Below the pieces are notes generated by a model. It saw only the letters and a list, made by a program, of their open reading frames with translations. It searched no databases and was not told where the DNA came from. DNA of 64,000 bases from Streptomyces africanus (lineage in GTDB: Bacteria > Actinomycetota > Actinomycetes > Streptomycetales > Streptomycetaceae): contig NZ_MUKA01000023.1 in NCBI RefSeq assembly GCF_002150735.1, positions 319 through 64,318 on the forward strand, given 5' to 3'. The position numbers and the translations under genes are program-made. Below, in pieces: positions 36,975 through 44,453 of the stretch (within the stretch, counting starts at the first letter, position 1; the number at the start of each line of letters is the position of its first letter).

Positions 36975-37688
36975 ATGGTTGCCGAGCTGGATCCGGCCGT
37001 ACTGGTGGGCGATCGCGCCCTGCTGGGGCGGTCCAGTACCGCCGAGCGGGTCGCCGACATCCTGCGCACCCGCATCTCCGAGGGTCACCTCCCGCCGGGC
37101 GGCAAGCTCTCCGAGGACACCATCGGCAAGGCACTCGGCGTCTCACGCAACACCCTGCGAGAGGCCTTCCGGCTGCTCACGCACGAGAAGCTGCTCGTCC
37201 ACGAGCTCAACCGCGGGGTCTTCGTCCGGAGGCTCACCGTCCAGGACGTCACCGACATCTATCAGGTGCGCCGGCTCATCGAATGCTCGGTGGTCCGCCA
37301 CCTGGGCGACCCGCCCTACGAACTGGCGGATGCCGAAGCCGCCGTCGCCGAGGGAGAACAAGCCGCCGAGGACGGCGACTGGCTCAAGGTCGGCACCGCC
37401 AACACGCACTTCCACGACGCGGTGGTGGCCCTCGCCGGAAGCGTCCGCCTGAACGAACTGATGCGCGGCATCCTGGCGGAACTGCGTCTCGGCTTCCATG
37501 TGATGGGCGCGCTGCGGGAGTTCCACGAGTCCTATCTGGCGCGCAACCGGGACATCCTCGCCGCCCTCAGGGCCGGCGCCACCGTGAAGGCGGAGCTCCT
37601 GCTCGCCGACTACCTCAACGACGCCGAGCAGGAACTCGTCCGGACGTACTCCGAGACCATCACGGCCGAAGCCGACCGGGCCGAGTGA
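36975..37688 (+). CDS. GntR-family (FCD) transcriptional regulator
   Basis: A 237-residue repressor. The winged helix (about residues 22-88) contains GGKLSEDTIGKALGVSRNTL, REAFRLLTHEKLL and NRGVFVRRL. The C-terminal FCD domain (VTDIYQVRRLIECSVVRHL, TANTHFHDAVVALAGS, YLARNRDILAAL) would bind a carboxylic acid, often with a metal. It is divergent from the DUF1445-pxp operon and is the obvious candidate to bind the three inverted repeats. The ATG has GGAGGACCGAGGACG upstream. Confidence 0.93.
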   Translation: MVAELDPAVLVGDRALLGRSSTAERVADILRTRISEGHLPPGGKLSEDTIGKALGVSRNTLREAFRLLTHEKLLVHELNRGVFVRRLTVQDVTDIYQVRRLIECSVVRHLGDPPYELADAEAAVAEGEQAAEDGDWLKVGTANTHFHDAVVALAGSVRLNELMRGILAELRLGFHVMGALREFHESYLARNRDILAALRAGATVKAELLLADYLNDAEQELVRTYSETITAEADRAE

Positions 37689-37701
37689 TCCGGCCGGGCG
37701 T

Positions 37702-37718
37702 CTAGGGACAGGCCCTAG
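37702..37718. terminator. Short inverted repeat between convergent genes
   Basis: CTAGGG (37702-37707) and CCCTAG (37713-37718) flank 5 bases in the spacer between the GntR stop and the end of the binding-protein gene. It may end both transcripts; the stem is weak. Confidence 0.3.
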
Positions 37719-38974
37719 GGCATGGGCCACCGCAGCCGCGCGCGAGCCACGTCAAAGGGGTAGACCAGGCGGTAGCGCCCCTTCTGGATCTGCTCCACGA
37801 CGCCCCGGGCCCCGGTGTTCTGATGGTTGTCGTCGAACTTCACGCCGTCCCACGGCATGATCGTGTCCCGCCCCGGAACGTCGAGGTTCACCAGAGCGGA
37901 GCGGATGTCCGCCGGTGAAGGGGAAGCGGCTTCGTCGACCGCCTGGGCGAGGGTCATCACCGCCGTGAACGCACGCGCGGCGTCGTCGTTCATGGGGCTG
38001 CGATACGTCCTCCGGTAGAGGTCGGCGACGGCCCGGGCCGCCGGGTTGTGCGTGGCCAGGTCCGCGGACCAGGCGAATCGACTGCATATCCCTTCCGCGT
38101 CGCCTCCCTCCGTCCTGACGAAGGCCGGGTCGGCATAGCCCCCGCCGAAGGCCATGAGAGCCGGCGGCTCGTACGACACGGCGCGAGCCTCCTCACTCAG
38201 TGCGAGCGCCTGCGGCGTGTACAGCAGTGTCAGGACGACATCCGGAGCCGAACCACGCACCTCCGCAACGGCCCCCGAAAGGTCGGTGGACCTGGCACTC
38301 ACTTCGACATCGGCCACGACATCGCCGTCGACCTGGGAGGCCAGGCGCTTGATCATGCCCGATCCGTCCTCCCCGTACTGGTCGTCCGTGTGCACCACGG
38401 CGATGCGCCGAACGGCGGTGCCTTCGCTCTGGCGCTCCTTGAGCAGCGAGAACACGACCCTGCCGTAGCCCAGGTCGGAGGGCCCTGTGCGGAAGAACCA
38501 GTCCAGGCCCCGCTCGGTCAGCGACGCTGCGGAGGATCCGCCGTTGACGAAGGGGATCCTCAGCTCCTCGGCTCGCGCGCCGGCCGACCGGGTGACCGCC
38601 GATTCGTACCCGCCGGCCACGGCCACCGCGCCCCGTCCCCTCACGAGCCGCTCCAGCTGCCCGGCACCGGTCGTGCCGGAAGCGGCGGTGTCGGCGGACA
38701 GCAGCCTGATCCTCGCGTGGTCCGCCCGGGGAAGCCCCTCACCCGGGCCGAGCGGCAGCGGGATCGCTGCCGCATCGTCGTTGACGATCTTCACCGCCAG
38801 TTCGGCACCTCGCCTGGTGTCGGCACCCACGGTGGCCGCGGGGCCTGACAGCGGGGCCAGGAATCCGAGGGTCACGGTGGCCCCGGGTCTCGCCACCGGG
38901 TCACCTGTGCAGGCGGAGGTGAGCAGCAGAGCCGAACAGAGGACGGCGATCGTGCCGGCGGCGCGTCTCGGCAT
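37715..38974 (-). CDS. Lipoprotein, branched-chain amino acid/amide-type binding protein
   Basis: A 419-residue type 1 periplasmic binding protein of the LivJ/amide-binding family. Signal peptide with lipobox TSAC (Cys22). The mature part begins VTLGFLAPLSGPAATVGADT and continues with GAELAVKIVNDD, PFVNGGSSAASLTERGLDWF, FRTGPSDLGYGRVVFSLL and RIAVVHTDDQYGEDG. No permease or ATPase gene is nearby. The ATG overlaps the stop of the upstream histidine kinase gene, so the protein may be an extracytoplasmic sensor subunit rather than a transporter part. Confidence 0.87.
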   Translation of the reverse strand: MPRRAAGTIAVLCSALLLTSACTGDPVARPGATVTLGFLAPLSGPAATVGADTRRGAELAVKIVNDDAAAIPLPLGPGEGLPRADHARIRLLSADTAASGTTGAGQLERLVRGRGAVAVAGGYESAVTRSAGARAEELRIPFVNGGSSAASLTERGLDWFFRTGPSDLGYGRVVFSLLKERQSEGTAVRRIAVVHTDDQYGEDGSGMIKRLASQVDGDVVADVEVSARSTDLSGAVAEVRGSAPDVVLTLLYTPQALALSEEARAVSYEPPALMAFGGGYADPAFVRTEGGDAEGICSRFAWSADLATHNPAARAVADLYRRTYRSPMNDDAARAFTAVMTLAQAVDEAASPSPADIRSALVNLDVPGRDTIMPWDGVKFDDNHQNTGARGVVEQIQKGRYRLVYPFDVARARLRWPMP

Positions 38975-41154
38975 CACTGGTGTTTTCCTTCCGCGGTGAA
39001 CGGTACGGCTGGCGGTTGATGGTCGGCGGCCGCGTGCAGTCCGTCGGAGAAACGGCGGTGGACCAGCCAGTCCTGCGCCGAGCCGAACGCGGGTTCCGCG
39101 GCTGAGGTCTGCGGCGGGAGAACCTGCCCGGGGTGCTGCGCCCCTGGGTACTCGGGCCCGTCGGCCGCAGGATGCTCGAGCCTGGCCAGCAGGTGGCGGG
39201 GCAACCGCACCAGAGCCGTCGTCCCGTGCCCGGGCGAGGGGGCGAGGGTGACCGAGATGCCGTGTCTGGACGCGAGACGGCTGACGACGAAGAGGCCCAT
39301 GCTCTGGCCCGCCTCGGGGTCGAACACACTGACCGAGGCCAGCCGGTGGTTGGTGACCGCCATCTCCTCGGGGGTCATCCCCACCCCCTCGTCCACGATC
39401 GAGATCACCGGATCGGCGGTGCGGTCGCCGGTGACACCGCACGTCACGGTGACGGCCGAGTGGAGGCCGGAGAAGTGCGTGGCGTTCTCCATCAGCTCCG
39501 CGAGGAGATGCACCAGGTCGGTCACGGCGTCACCCGCGATGTCCGCCTCGACGGCCGGCCGGCAGACGATCCGGGCGTACTGCTCCACCTCGGCGCTCGC
39601 GGCGAGCAGTACCTCCGACAGGGGCATCGGACGATCCCATCCGCGTCCGGTGTCCGAACCCGCGAGCACCAGCAGGCTCTCGTCGGTCCGCAGCATCTGC
39701 GTGGCCAGGTGGTCCAGCCGGAACAGCCGCCCCAGACGCTCGGGATCCCCCTCGTCCTGTTCGAGGTCCCCGATCTCGCCGAGGAGCTTGCCCACCAGAC
39801 GCTGGTTGCGACGGGAGAGGTGCACGAACATCCCGTTGATGTGCGCGCGGAGCGCGGCCTGGTCGGTGGCCAGCCGTACGGCCGCGTTCTGTACGGCGTC
39901 GAAGGCCCGGGCGACCTCGCCGATCTCGTCCCCGGACACCACCCCGGTGGGCGTGGCCCGGAAGTCGCCCAGGTCATCGGCGTCCGCCTGCCGCAGCCGT
40001 GCCAGGGCCTCGGGCAGACGGTGGTGGGCGACATCGAGCGCGGAGGCGCGCAGGGTCTTCAAGGGACGCGTCATCGAGCGAACCGCCGCGCTGACCACCC
40101 ATCCGGTCGCCAGGAGCATGGCCAGCATGCCTGCCGCGCCCCACCACGCGGCCCACCGCCGTGAGGCGTGCGAGGCCTCGCTGACGGTGATCAGTTCGTC
40201 CAGGATCCGGGACTCGACCGTGCGCATCAGTGCGATCTTGCGACTGGAGACCTTGTTCCACCGCGCCGGCTCGATACTGATCCGGCCCGCCTGCGCCTGT
40301 TCGGCGGCCCGCTCCTGGATGGCCTGGGTGGCGCTGACCGCGGTTCCCTTGACGGCGTCGGCGTACAGAGTGCGCTGCGGTCGGCTGGTCGTGGCCAGGA
40401 AGTCGTCCACGGACTCCTGCTGGCGGGCGACCGCGCCGGCGAAGTCCGGGAACTGGCCGACGAGGAAGGTCCCGGTGGTCAGGACGGCGTTGAGTTCCGC
40501 CCGGACCCGGCTGGTGTTCTCCACGGCGACGGACAGGGCGTTGAGGGCCCGCACCCGTTGTGCGGACGCCCCGCCGCCGTTGTGCTCGGCGATCACCGGG
40601 CCGAGGTCCAGCAGTCTGCCCAGCATGACCGTGTAGCCGGTGACGATCGCCCCCTGGGTCAGTGCGGCCTCGTCCACTGCCGCACGCAGCCCGCCGAGCG
40701 TGCGCAACTCCTCCGCCACCCTGCGCAACGCCGCCCGCAGGTGCGGATCACCGGAGGTGTCCAGGGCACCCGCCGCCCGGCGGTAGGCGACAGCGGCGGT
40801 GTCGGCCGCGGCCCGCGGCCCGCCGAGGCCGCCGTGCGGGCCCTCGCGCCGTTCGGCGACGAACGCGGCCGTGGCATCACGCTCGTCCTGGAGAGCGTGC
40901 ACCAGACCGAGGGCCGGGCGCTGGAGACGGGCCAGCGCGGCGAACCGCCCGTAGTCGTCGGCATCGCCGATGGTCCGGGACAGGCCGACGGTCGTCAGGA
41001 AGCCGGCGAGGAGACCGGGGATCAGGACGACGGCGGTGAGTTTGTGGCGTACCCGCCAGTTCTGGGGCCGGGCGAGGTGGCGCAAGGCCCCCGGTTCGGG
41101 CCAGTGACGCGGACGCGGTCTCGTTCTGAGGGCCCTGCCGGCTCTCGGATGCAA
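38974..41154 (-). CDS. Histidine kinase with nitrate/nitrite-sensing (NIT) domain
   Basis: A 726-residue membrane kinase. Helix 1 is near residues 40-60 (LTAVVLIPGLLAGFLTTVGL); the large extracytoplasmic region matches the NIT helical domain (QDERDATAAFVAERR, YTVMLGRLLDLGPVIAEHN); helix 2 is near 340-360 (AAGMLAMLLATGWVVSAAV). A HAMP-like segment, an atypical dimerisation region (FVHLSRRNQRLVGKLLGEI) and a HATPase (LAELMENATHFS, IVDEGVGM, GLFVVSRLASRHG) follow. It resembles the kinases that head Streptomyces conservons, but no roadblock, DUF742 or GTPase genes follow. The start is probably TTG 41154, with AGGAGAGG 9 bases upstream. Confidence 0.88.
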   Translation of the reverse strand: MHPRAGRALRTRPRPRHWPEPGALRHLARPQNWRVRHKLTAVVLIPGLLAGFLTTVGLSRTIGDADDYGRFAALARLQRPALGLVHALQDERDATAAFVAERREGPHGGLGGPRAAADTAAVAYRRAAGALDTSGDPHLRAALRRVAEELRTLGGLRAAVDEAALTQGAIVTGYTVMLGRLLDLGPVIAEHNGGGASAQRVRALNALSVAVENTSRVRAELNAVLTTGTFLVGQFPDFAGAVARQQESVDDFLATTSRPQRTLYADAVKGTAVSATQAIQERAAEQAQAGRISIEPARWNKVSSRKIALMRTVESRILDELITVSEASHASRRWAAWWGAAGMLAMLLATGWVVSAAVRSMTRPLKTLRASALDVAHHRLPEALARLRQADADDLGDFRATPTGVVSGDEIGEVARAFDAVQNAAVRLATDQAALRAHINGMFVHLSRRNQRLVGKLLGEIGDLEQDEGDPERLGRLFRLDHLATQMLRTDESLLVLAGSDTGRGWDRPMPLSEVLLAASAEVEQYARIVCRPAVEADIAGDAVTDLVHLLAELMENATHFSGLHSAVTVTCGVTGDRTADPVISIVDEGVGMTPEEMAVTNHRLASVSVFDPEAGQSMGLFVVSRLASRHGISVTLAPSPGHGTTALVRLPRHLLARLEHPAADGPEYPGAQHPGQVLPPQTSAAEPAFGSAQDWLVHRRFSDGLHAAADHQPPAVPFTAEGKHQ

Positions 41155-41176
41155 GGGATGAAGCCTCTCCTGTGCG

Positions 41177-41230
41177 CGGCGGCGCCCCGGGGCAACGGAT
41201 CCGGGGACCCGTGGCGCCGGGGCGCCGCCG
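41177..41230 (-). terminator. 14-bp perfect hairpin between MFS and NIT kinase
   Basis: CGGCGGCGCCCCGG (41177-41190) and its exact complement (41217-41230) flank a 26-base loop. It begins 28 bases after the MFS stop and ends 6 bases before the kinase ribosome site. It may terminate the MFS transcript or act as an attenuator for the kinase pair. Confidence 0.65.
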
Positions 41231-41257
41231 TACGGTGCGCACCTGTGGCGGGTCGCC

Positions 41258-42532
41258 TCAGGTGAGTTCGGTGCCGCGGGTCTCCGGCAGTCCCAGCAGG
41301 GCGACGAGAGCGATGGCGTAGCCGATGACCCCGTAGATCAGGGCGCCGCCGACGCCCGCGCTGCCCGCGGTGAAGCCGACCGCGGTGGGGAAGAAGGCGC
41401 CGAGGGCGCGGCCGACGTTGTACGCGAAGCTCTGGCCGGTGCCGCGGACCGCGCCCGGGTAGAGCTCGGCCAGGTAGGCACCGAACCCGGAGAAGATGGC
41501 GGAGGCGCAGAAGCCCAGCGGGAAGCCGAGGAACAGCAGCGTGGTGTTGGCGCCCTGCGGGATGTTGATGTAGGCCAGCAGCAAGCCGGCGCTGAGCACC
41601 GCGAAGAGGGCGAAGGTCTTCTTGCGTCCGAGCGCGTCGGTGATGTAGCCGGCGGCGAGGTAGCCCAGGAAGGCGCCGGTGATGAGCATGAAGAGGTAGC
41701 CGCCGGTGCCGACGACGGTGAGGCCGCGCTCGACCTTGAGGTAGGTGGGCAGCCAGGTGGCGATGGTGTAGTAGCCGCCCTGCACACCGGTGGCGAGCAG
41801 TGTCGCGAAGAGCGTCTTGCGGGCGAGGTCGCCCTTGAATATCGACGACAGCGGGACCCGCGGTTCCTTGCTCGCCAGCCGCTCGGTCACCTCGGGGGCG
41901 TCCTTGACGTTGCGGCGCACGTACACCAGCAGCAGCGCGGGCAGGGCGCCCGTCCAGAACATCACCCGCCAGCTCATGGCGGGGTCGAGGCTGTCCATGA
42001 CGACGGTCGACACGATCACGGCGAGACCCCAGCCGACCGCCCAGGAACTCTGGATGAACGCCAGCACCCTGCCGCGGTAGCGGGCCTTGGCGTACTCGGC
42101 CACCAGGACCGCCCCGGCCGCCCATTCACCGCCGAATCCCAGCCCCTGGAAAGCCCGGCTCACCAGCAGCATCGGGTAGTTGACGGCGAAGCCGCACAGC
42201 ACGGTGAAGAACGCGTAGGTGCCCACCGTGATCATGAGCGTCCTCACCCGGCCGACCCTGTCGATCAGCAGGCCCGCCAGGATGCCTCCGAGCGCGGACA
42301 CCAGCAGCGTGACCGTGGTCAGCAGCCCGGTCTGCGCCGTGGTGAGGCTGAAGTAGGCCGCCATCGCCACCATGCTGAGCGGGAGCACCTGGAAGTCGTA
42401 GGCGTCGAGGGCGTACCCGCCGAACGCTCCCTTGAAGGCGCGGCGCCCTTGCGGGCCGAACGACCGGTACCAGGCGAATCGGCCGGTCACGTCCTCGGCG
42501 GCGACGGGGGGACGGGTGGGCGTGGTTCTCAT
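41258..42532 (-). CDS. MFS metabolite transporter (AAHS/SHS-like)
   Basis: A 424-residue 12-helix MFS protein. The first helix holds FGGYALDAYDFQVLPLSM with the conserved Asp of carboxylate/sugar symporters, motif A is GLLIDRVGRVRTLM, and GLGFGGEWAAGAVLVAEYA is typical of the aromatic-acid and sialate/lactate transporters. It is probably an importer of an organic acid. ATG 42532 has GAGG 5 bases upstream. The promoter region contains GntR sites 2 and 3, so it belongs to the same regulon as the DUF1445-pxp genes. Confidence 0.9.
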   Translation of the reverse strand: MRTTPTRPPVAAEDVTGRFAWYRSFGPQGRRAFKGAFGGYALDAYDFQVLPLSMVAMAAYFSLTTAQTGLLTTVTLLVSALGGILAGLLIDRVGRVRTLMITVGTYAFFTVLCGFAVNYPMLLVSRAFQGLGFGGEWAAGAVLVAEYAKARYRGRVLAFIQSSWAVGWGLAVIVSTVVMDSLDPAMSWRVMFWTGALPALLLVYVRRNVKDAPEVTERLASKEPRVPLSSIFKGDLARKTLFATLLATGVQGGYYTIATWLPTYLKVERGLTVVGTGGYLFMLITGAFLGYLAAGYITDALGRKKTFALFAVLSAGLLLAYINIPQGANTTLLFLGFPLGFCASAIFSGFGAYLAELYPGAVRGTGQSFAYNVGRALGAFFPTAVGFTAGSAGVGGALIYGVIGYAIALVALLGLPETRGTELT

Positions 42533-42609
42533 GGAGACCTCACGGGAGGAGGGAACTGAGGGGAGCAACCGGCTCTGCGCACCAGCCGGCCTCGGCGTGG
42601 GAACAACCT

Positions 42610-42630
42610 AGGGATTGTTCAACGATCCCT
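42610..42630. promoter_or_regulatory. GntR operator, site 2
   Basis: AGGGATTGTT-C-AACGATCCCT: ten-base arms with a single mismatch, containing the same GGATTGTT core as site 1. It lies 78 bases before the MFS start on the minus strand. Confidence 0.75.
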
Positions 42631-42706
42631 CAAGAGGAATGGGGTCATTTTCTGCATTGGGCTTCCATGCGGGCACCACGCAACTTCGACCCGTACAGCT
42701 ATTGAA

Positions 42707-42723
42707 GGATTGTTCAACAATCT
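42707..42723. promoter_or_regulatory. GntR operator, site 3
   Basis: GGATTGTT-C-AACAATCT, one mismatch from a perfect repeat, 57 bases before the carboxylase start. Its centre is 95 bases from that of site 2, close to nine helical turns. Confidence 0.75.
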
Positions 42724-42780
42724 CTACCCTCGTCGCGTAAGGACGGCCGTAGCGTCACTCACCAGGACAGGAAGATCCGG

Positions 42781-44133
42781 ATGACCGCAGTGGGCACCAG
42801 AACCAGCAGCGCCCGCGAGCAGCTCGAACTGCTGCTCGACGAAGGCTCCTTCGTCGAGCTCGACGCCGTGGCACACCGCCGCCCCGACAGCGTCGTCACC
42901 GGCTACGGCACGGTCGACGGCCGGCCCGTCTCCGTCTTCTCCCAGGACGCGACCGCTTCCGGTGCCGCCCTCGACGGGTTCTCCGGTACGAAGATCACCA
43001 AGGTGATGGACTTCGCCCTGAAGACGGGATGCCCCCTCGTCTCCATCCATGGCTCCGACGCCGGCGGAGGTGCCGTGGGCGTCCGGGGAGAGATCTTCCG
43101 CCGCACCGTGCTCGCCTCCGGAGTCATCCCCCAGATCGCCCTGGTCGTGGGGCGTGCGGGCCACGCGGTGCACTCCCCCGCCGTCAGCGACTTCGTGGTG
43201 ACGAGCGACCAGGCGACGTACCTGTTCGTGACCGGGCCCGAGGCCGTGGAGGCCGCGACCGGAGAGCCCGTCGACCCTGAAGAACTCGGCGGCGCCAGGA
43301 CCCTCAGCACCGTGTCCGGCATCGCACACCACATGGCGCACGACGACAGGGACGCCGTCGAGTACGTCAGAGCGCTGCTGTCCTACCTGCCGTCAAACAA
43401 CCTGGAGGACCCACCGGTTGACCCCGAGAGCCGTGCGGGCGACATCGAGACGGAACTGCGGCCGCAGCTGGACTCGGCCGTCCCCCACACCGCCGGCCAG
43501 CCGTACGACATGCTCCAGGTCGTCGAAAGCACCTTGGACGACGACGAGTTCCTGGAGACCCAGCCCCTCTTCGCCCCCAACATCATCACCGGCTTCGGCC
43601 GCGTCGAGGGACACCCCGTCGGCGTGGTCGCCAACCAGCCGCTGCGCCACGGCGGTTGTCTGGACATCGACGCCTGCGAGAAGGCCGCCCGCTTCATCCG
43701 CACCTGCGACGCCTTCAATGTGCCGGTCGTGACGTTCGTCGACGTCCCCGGCTTCCGCCCCGGCGCCGACCAGGAGTGGAACGGCGTCGTCCGGCGCAGC
43801 GCCAAACTGACCTACGCCTATGCCGAGGCCACCGTGCCGCTGATCACCGTGATCATCCGCAAGGCCTGCGGCGGCGCCTACGACGTCATGGGTTCCAAGC
43901 ATCTCGGCGCCGACCTCAACCTCGCCTGGCCCACGGCCCGCATCACGGTGCCCGGACCACGGCTCGCGCCCGAAGTCACCTTCCTCGACTCCGACTCGGC
44001 GTGCGAGCACGGCTGCGTGGACGCCGTGATCACCCCGTCCCGGACCAGGCAGCACCTCATGCGCGGTCTGCGAGCCCTGCGCACCAAGCGCGAGACGCAG
44101 CCCGGCAGGAAGCACGGCAACATCCCCCTCTAG
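42781..44133 (+). CDS. Acyl-CoA carboxylase beta (carboxyltransferase) subunit, short form
   Basis: A 450-residue PccB/AccB-type carboxyltransferase. The N-terminal crotonase half shows AREQLELLLDEGSFVELD, SGVIPQIALVVGRAGHAVHS, TYLFVTGPEAVEAATGEPV and LLSYLPSNNLEDPP; the C-terminal half has PFDM-like PYDMLQVVE, NIITGFGRVEGHPVGVVANQ, TFVDVPGFRPGADQE and RKACGGAYDVMGSKHLGADL. Family members have about 520-530 residues; this one lacks the helical stretch that normally precedes the CDAVI-like segment (HGCVDAVITPSRTR). No alpha subunit is nearby. Located behind GntR site 3 and followed by the epsilon gene. Confidence 0.9.
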   Translation: MTAVGTRTSSAREQLELLLDEGSFVELDAVAHRRPDSVVTGYGTVDGRPVSVFSQDATASGAALDGFSGTKITKVMDFALKTGCPLVSIHGSDAGGGAVGVRGEIFRRTVLASGVIPQIALVVGRAGHAVHSPAVSDFVVTSDQATYLFVTGPEAVEAATGEPVDPEELGGARTLSTVSGIAHHMAHDDRDAVEYVRALLSYLPSNNLEDPPVDPESRAGDIETELRPQLDSAVPHTAGQPYDMLQVVESTLDDDEFLETQPLFAPNIITGFGRVEGHPVGVVANQPLRHGGCLDIDACEKAARFIRTCDAFNVPVVTFVDVPGFRPGADQEWNGVVRRSAKLTYAYAEATVPLITVIIRKACGGAYDVMGSKHLGADLNLAWPTARITVPGPRLAPEVTFLDSDSACEHGCVDAVITPSRTRQHLMRGLRALRTKRETQPGRKHGNIPL

Positions 44134-44160
44134 AAGAAGGCCCTCCGTAAGGAGCCCACC

Positions 44161-44361
44161 ATGTCCCTGCCCCTTGTCACGGTGGTGCGCGGCCGGCCCA
44201 CCGCCGAAGAACTGGCCGCCGTCATCGCCGTGTTGCAGACCCGGGCCGCAGCCGTACCGCTCCCGGCCCAGCCGCTCGCCAGGCCCGAGCCGTCCCCGTG
44301 GAACGACCGCGCGTCAGCCATCGAGAGGCAGCGTCTGCCCAGGACGTTCCGCTACAGATGA
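44161..44361 (+). CDS. Acyl-CoA carboxylase epsilon subunit
   Basis: A 66-residue protein with the epsilon signature: TVVRGRPTAEELAAVIAVLQ at the start, a Pro/Ala linker, and WNDRASAIERQRL near the end. Epsilon subunits stabilise actinobacterial acyl-CoA carboxylase complexes and bridge alpha and beta. It lies 27 bases after the beta gene, with AAGGAG upstream, confirming that the two form an enzyme that must borrow a biotinylated alpha subunit encoded elsewhere. Confidence 0.9.
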   Translation: MSLPLVTVVRGRPTAEELAAVIAVLQTRAAAVPLPAQPLARPEPSPWNDRASAIERQRLPRTFRYR

Positions 44362-44453
44362 CGCAGTCCGTGGACTGACGCGAGCGCAAGGGCTGTTCAG
44401 TCCGGGCCGACCGGGTCGTCGCGGCCGGTCACTGCTCAGGAGGTCGCGGCCCG

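Noticed and set aside
38974..41154. A full conservon (kinase, roadblock, DUF742, GTPase)
   Set aside because: The kinase resembles a conservon head, but none of the three partner genes is present on either side.
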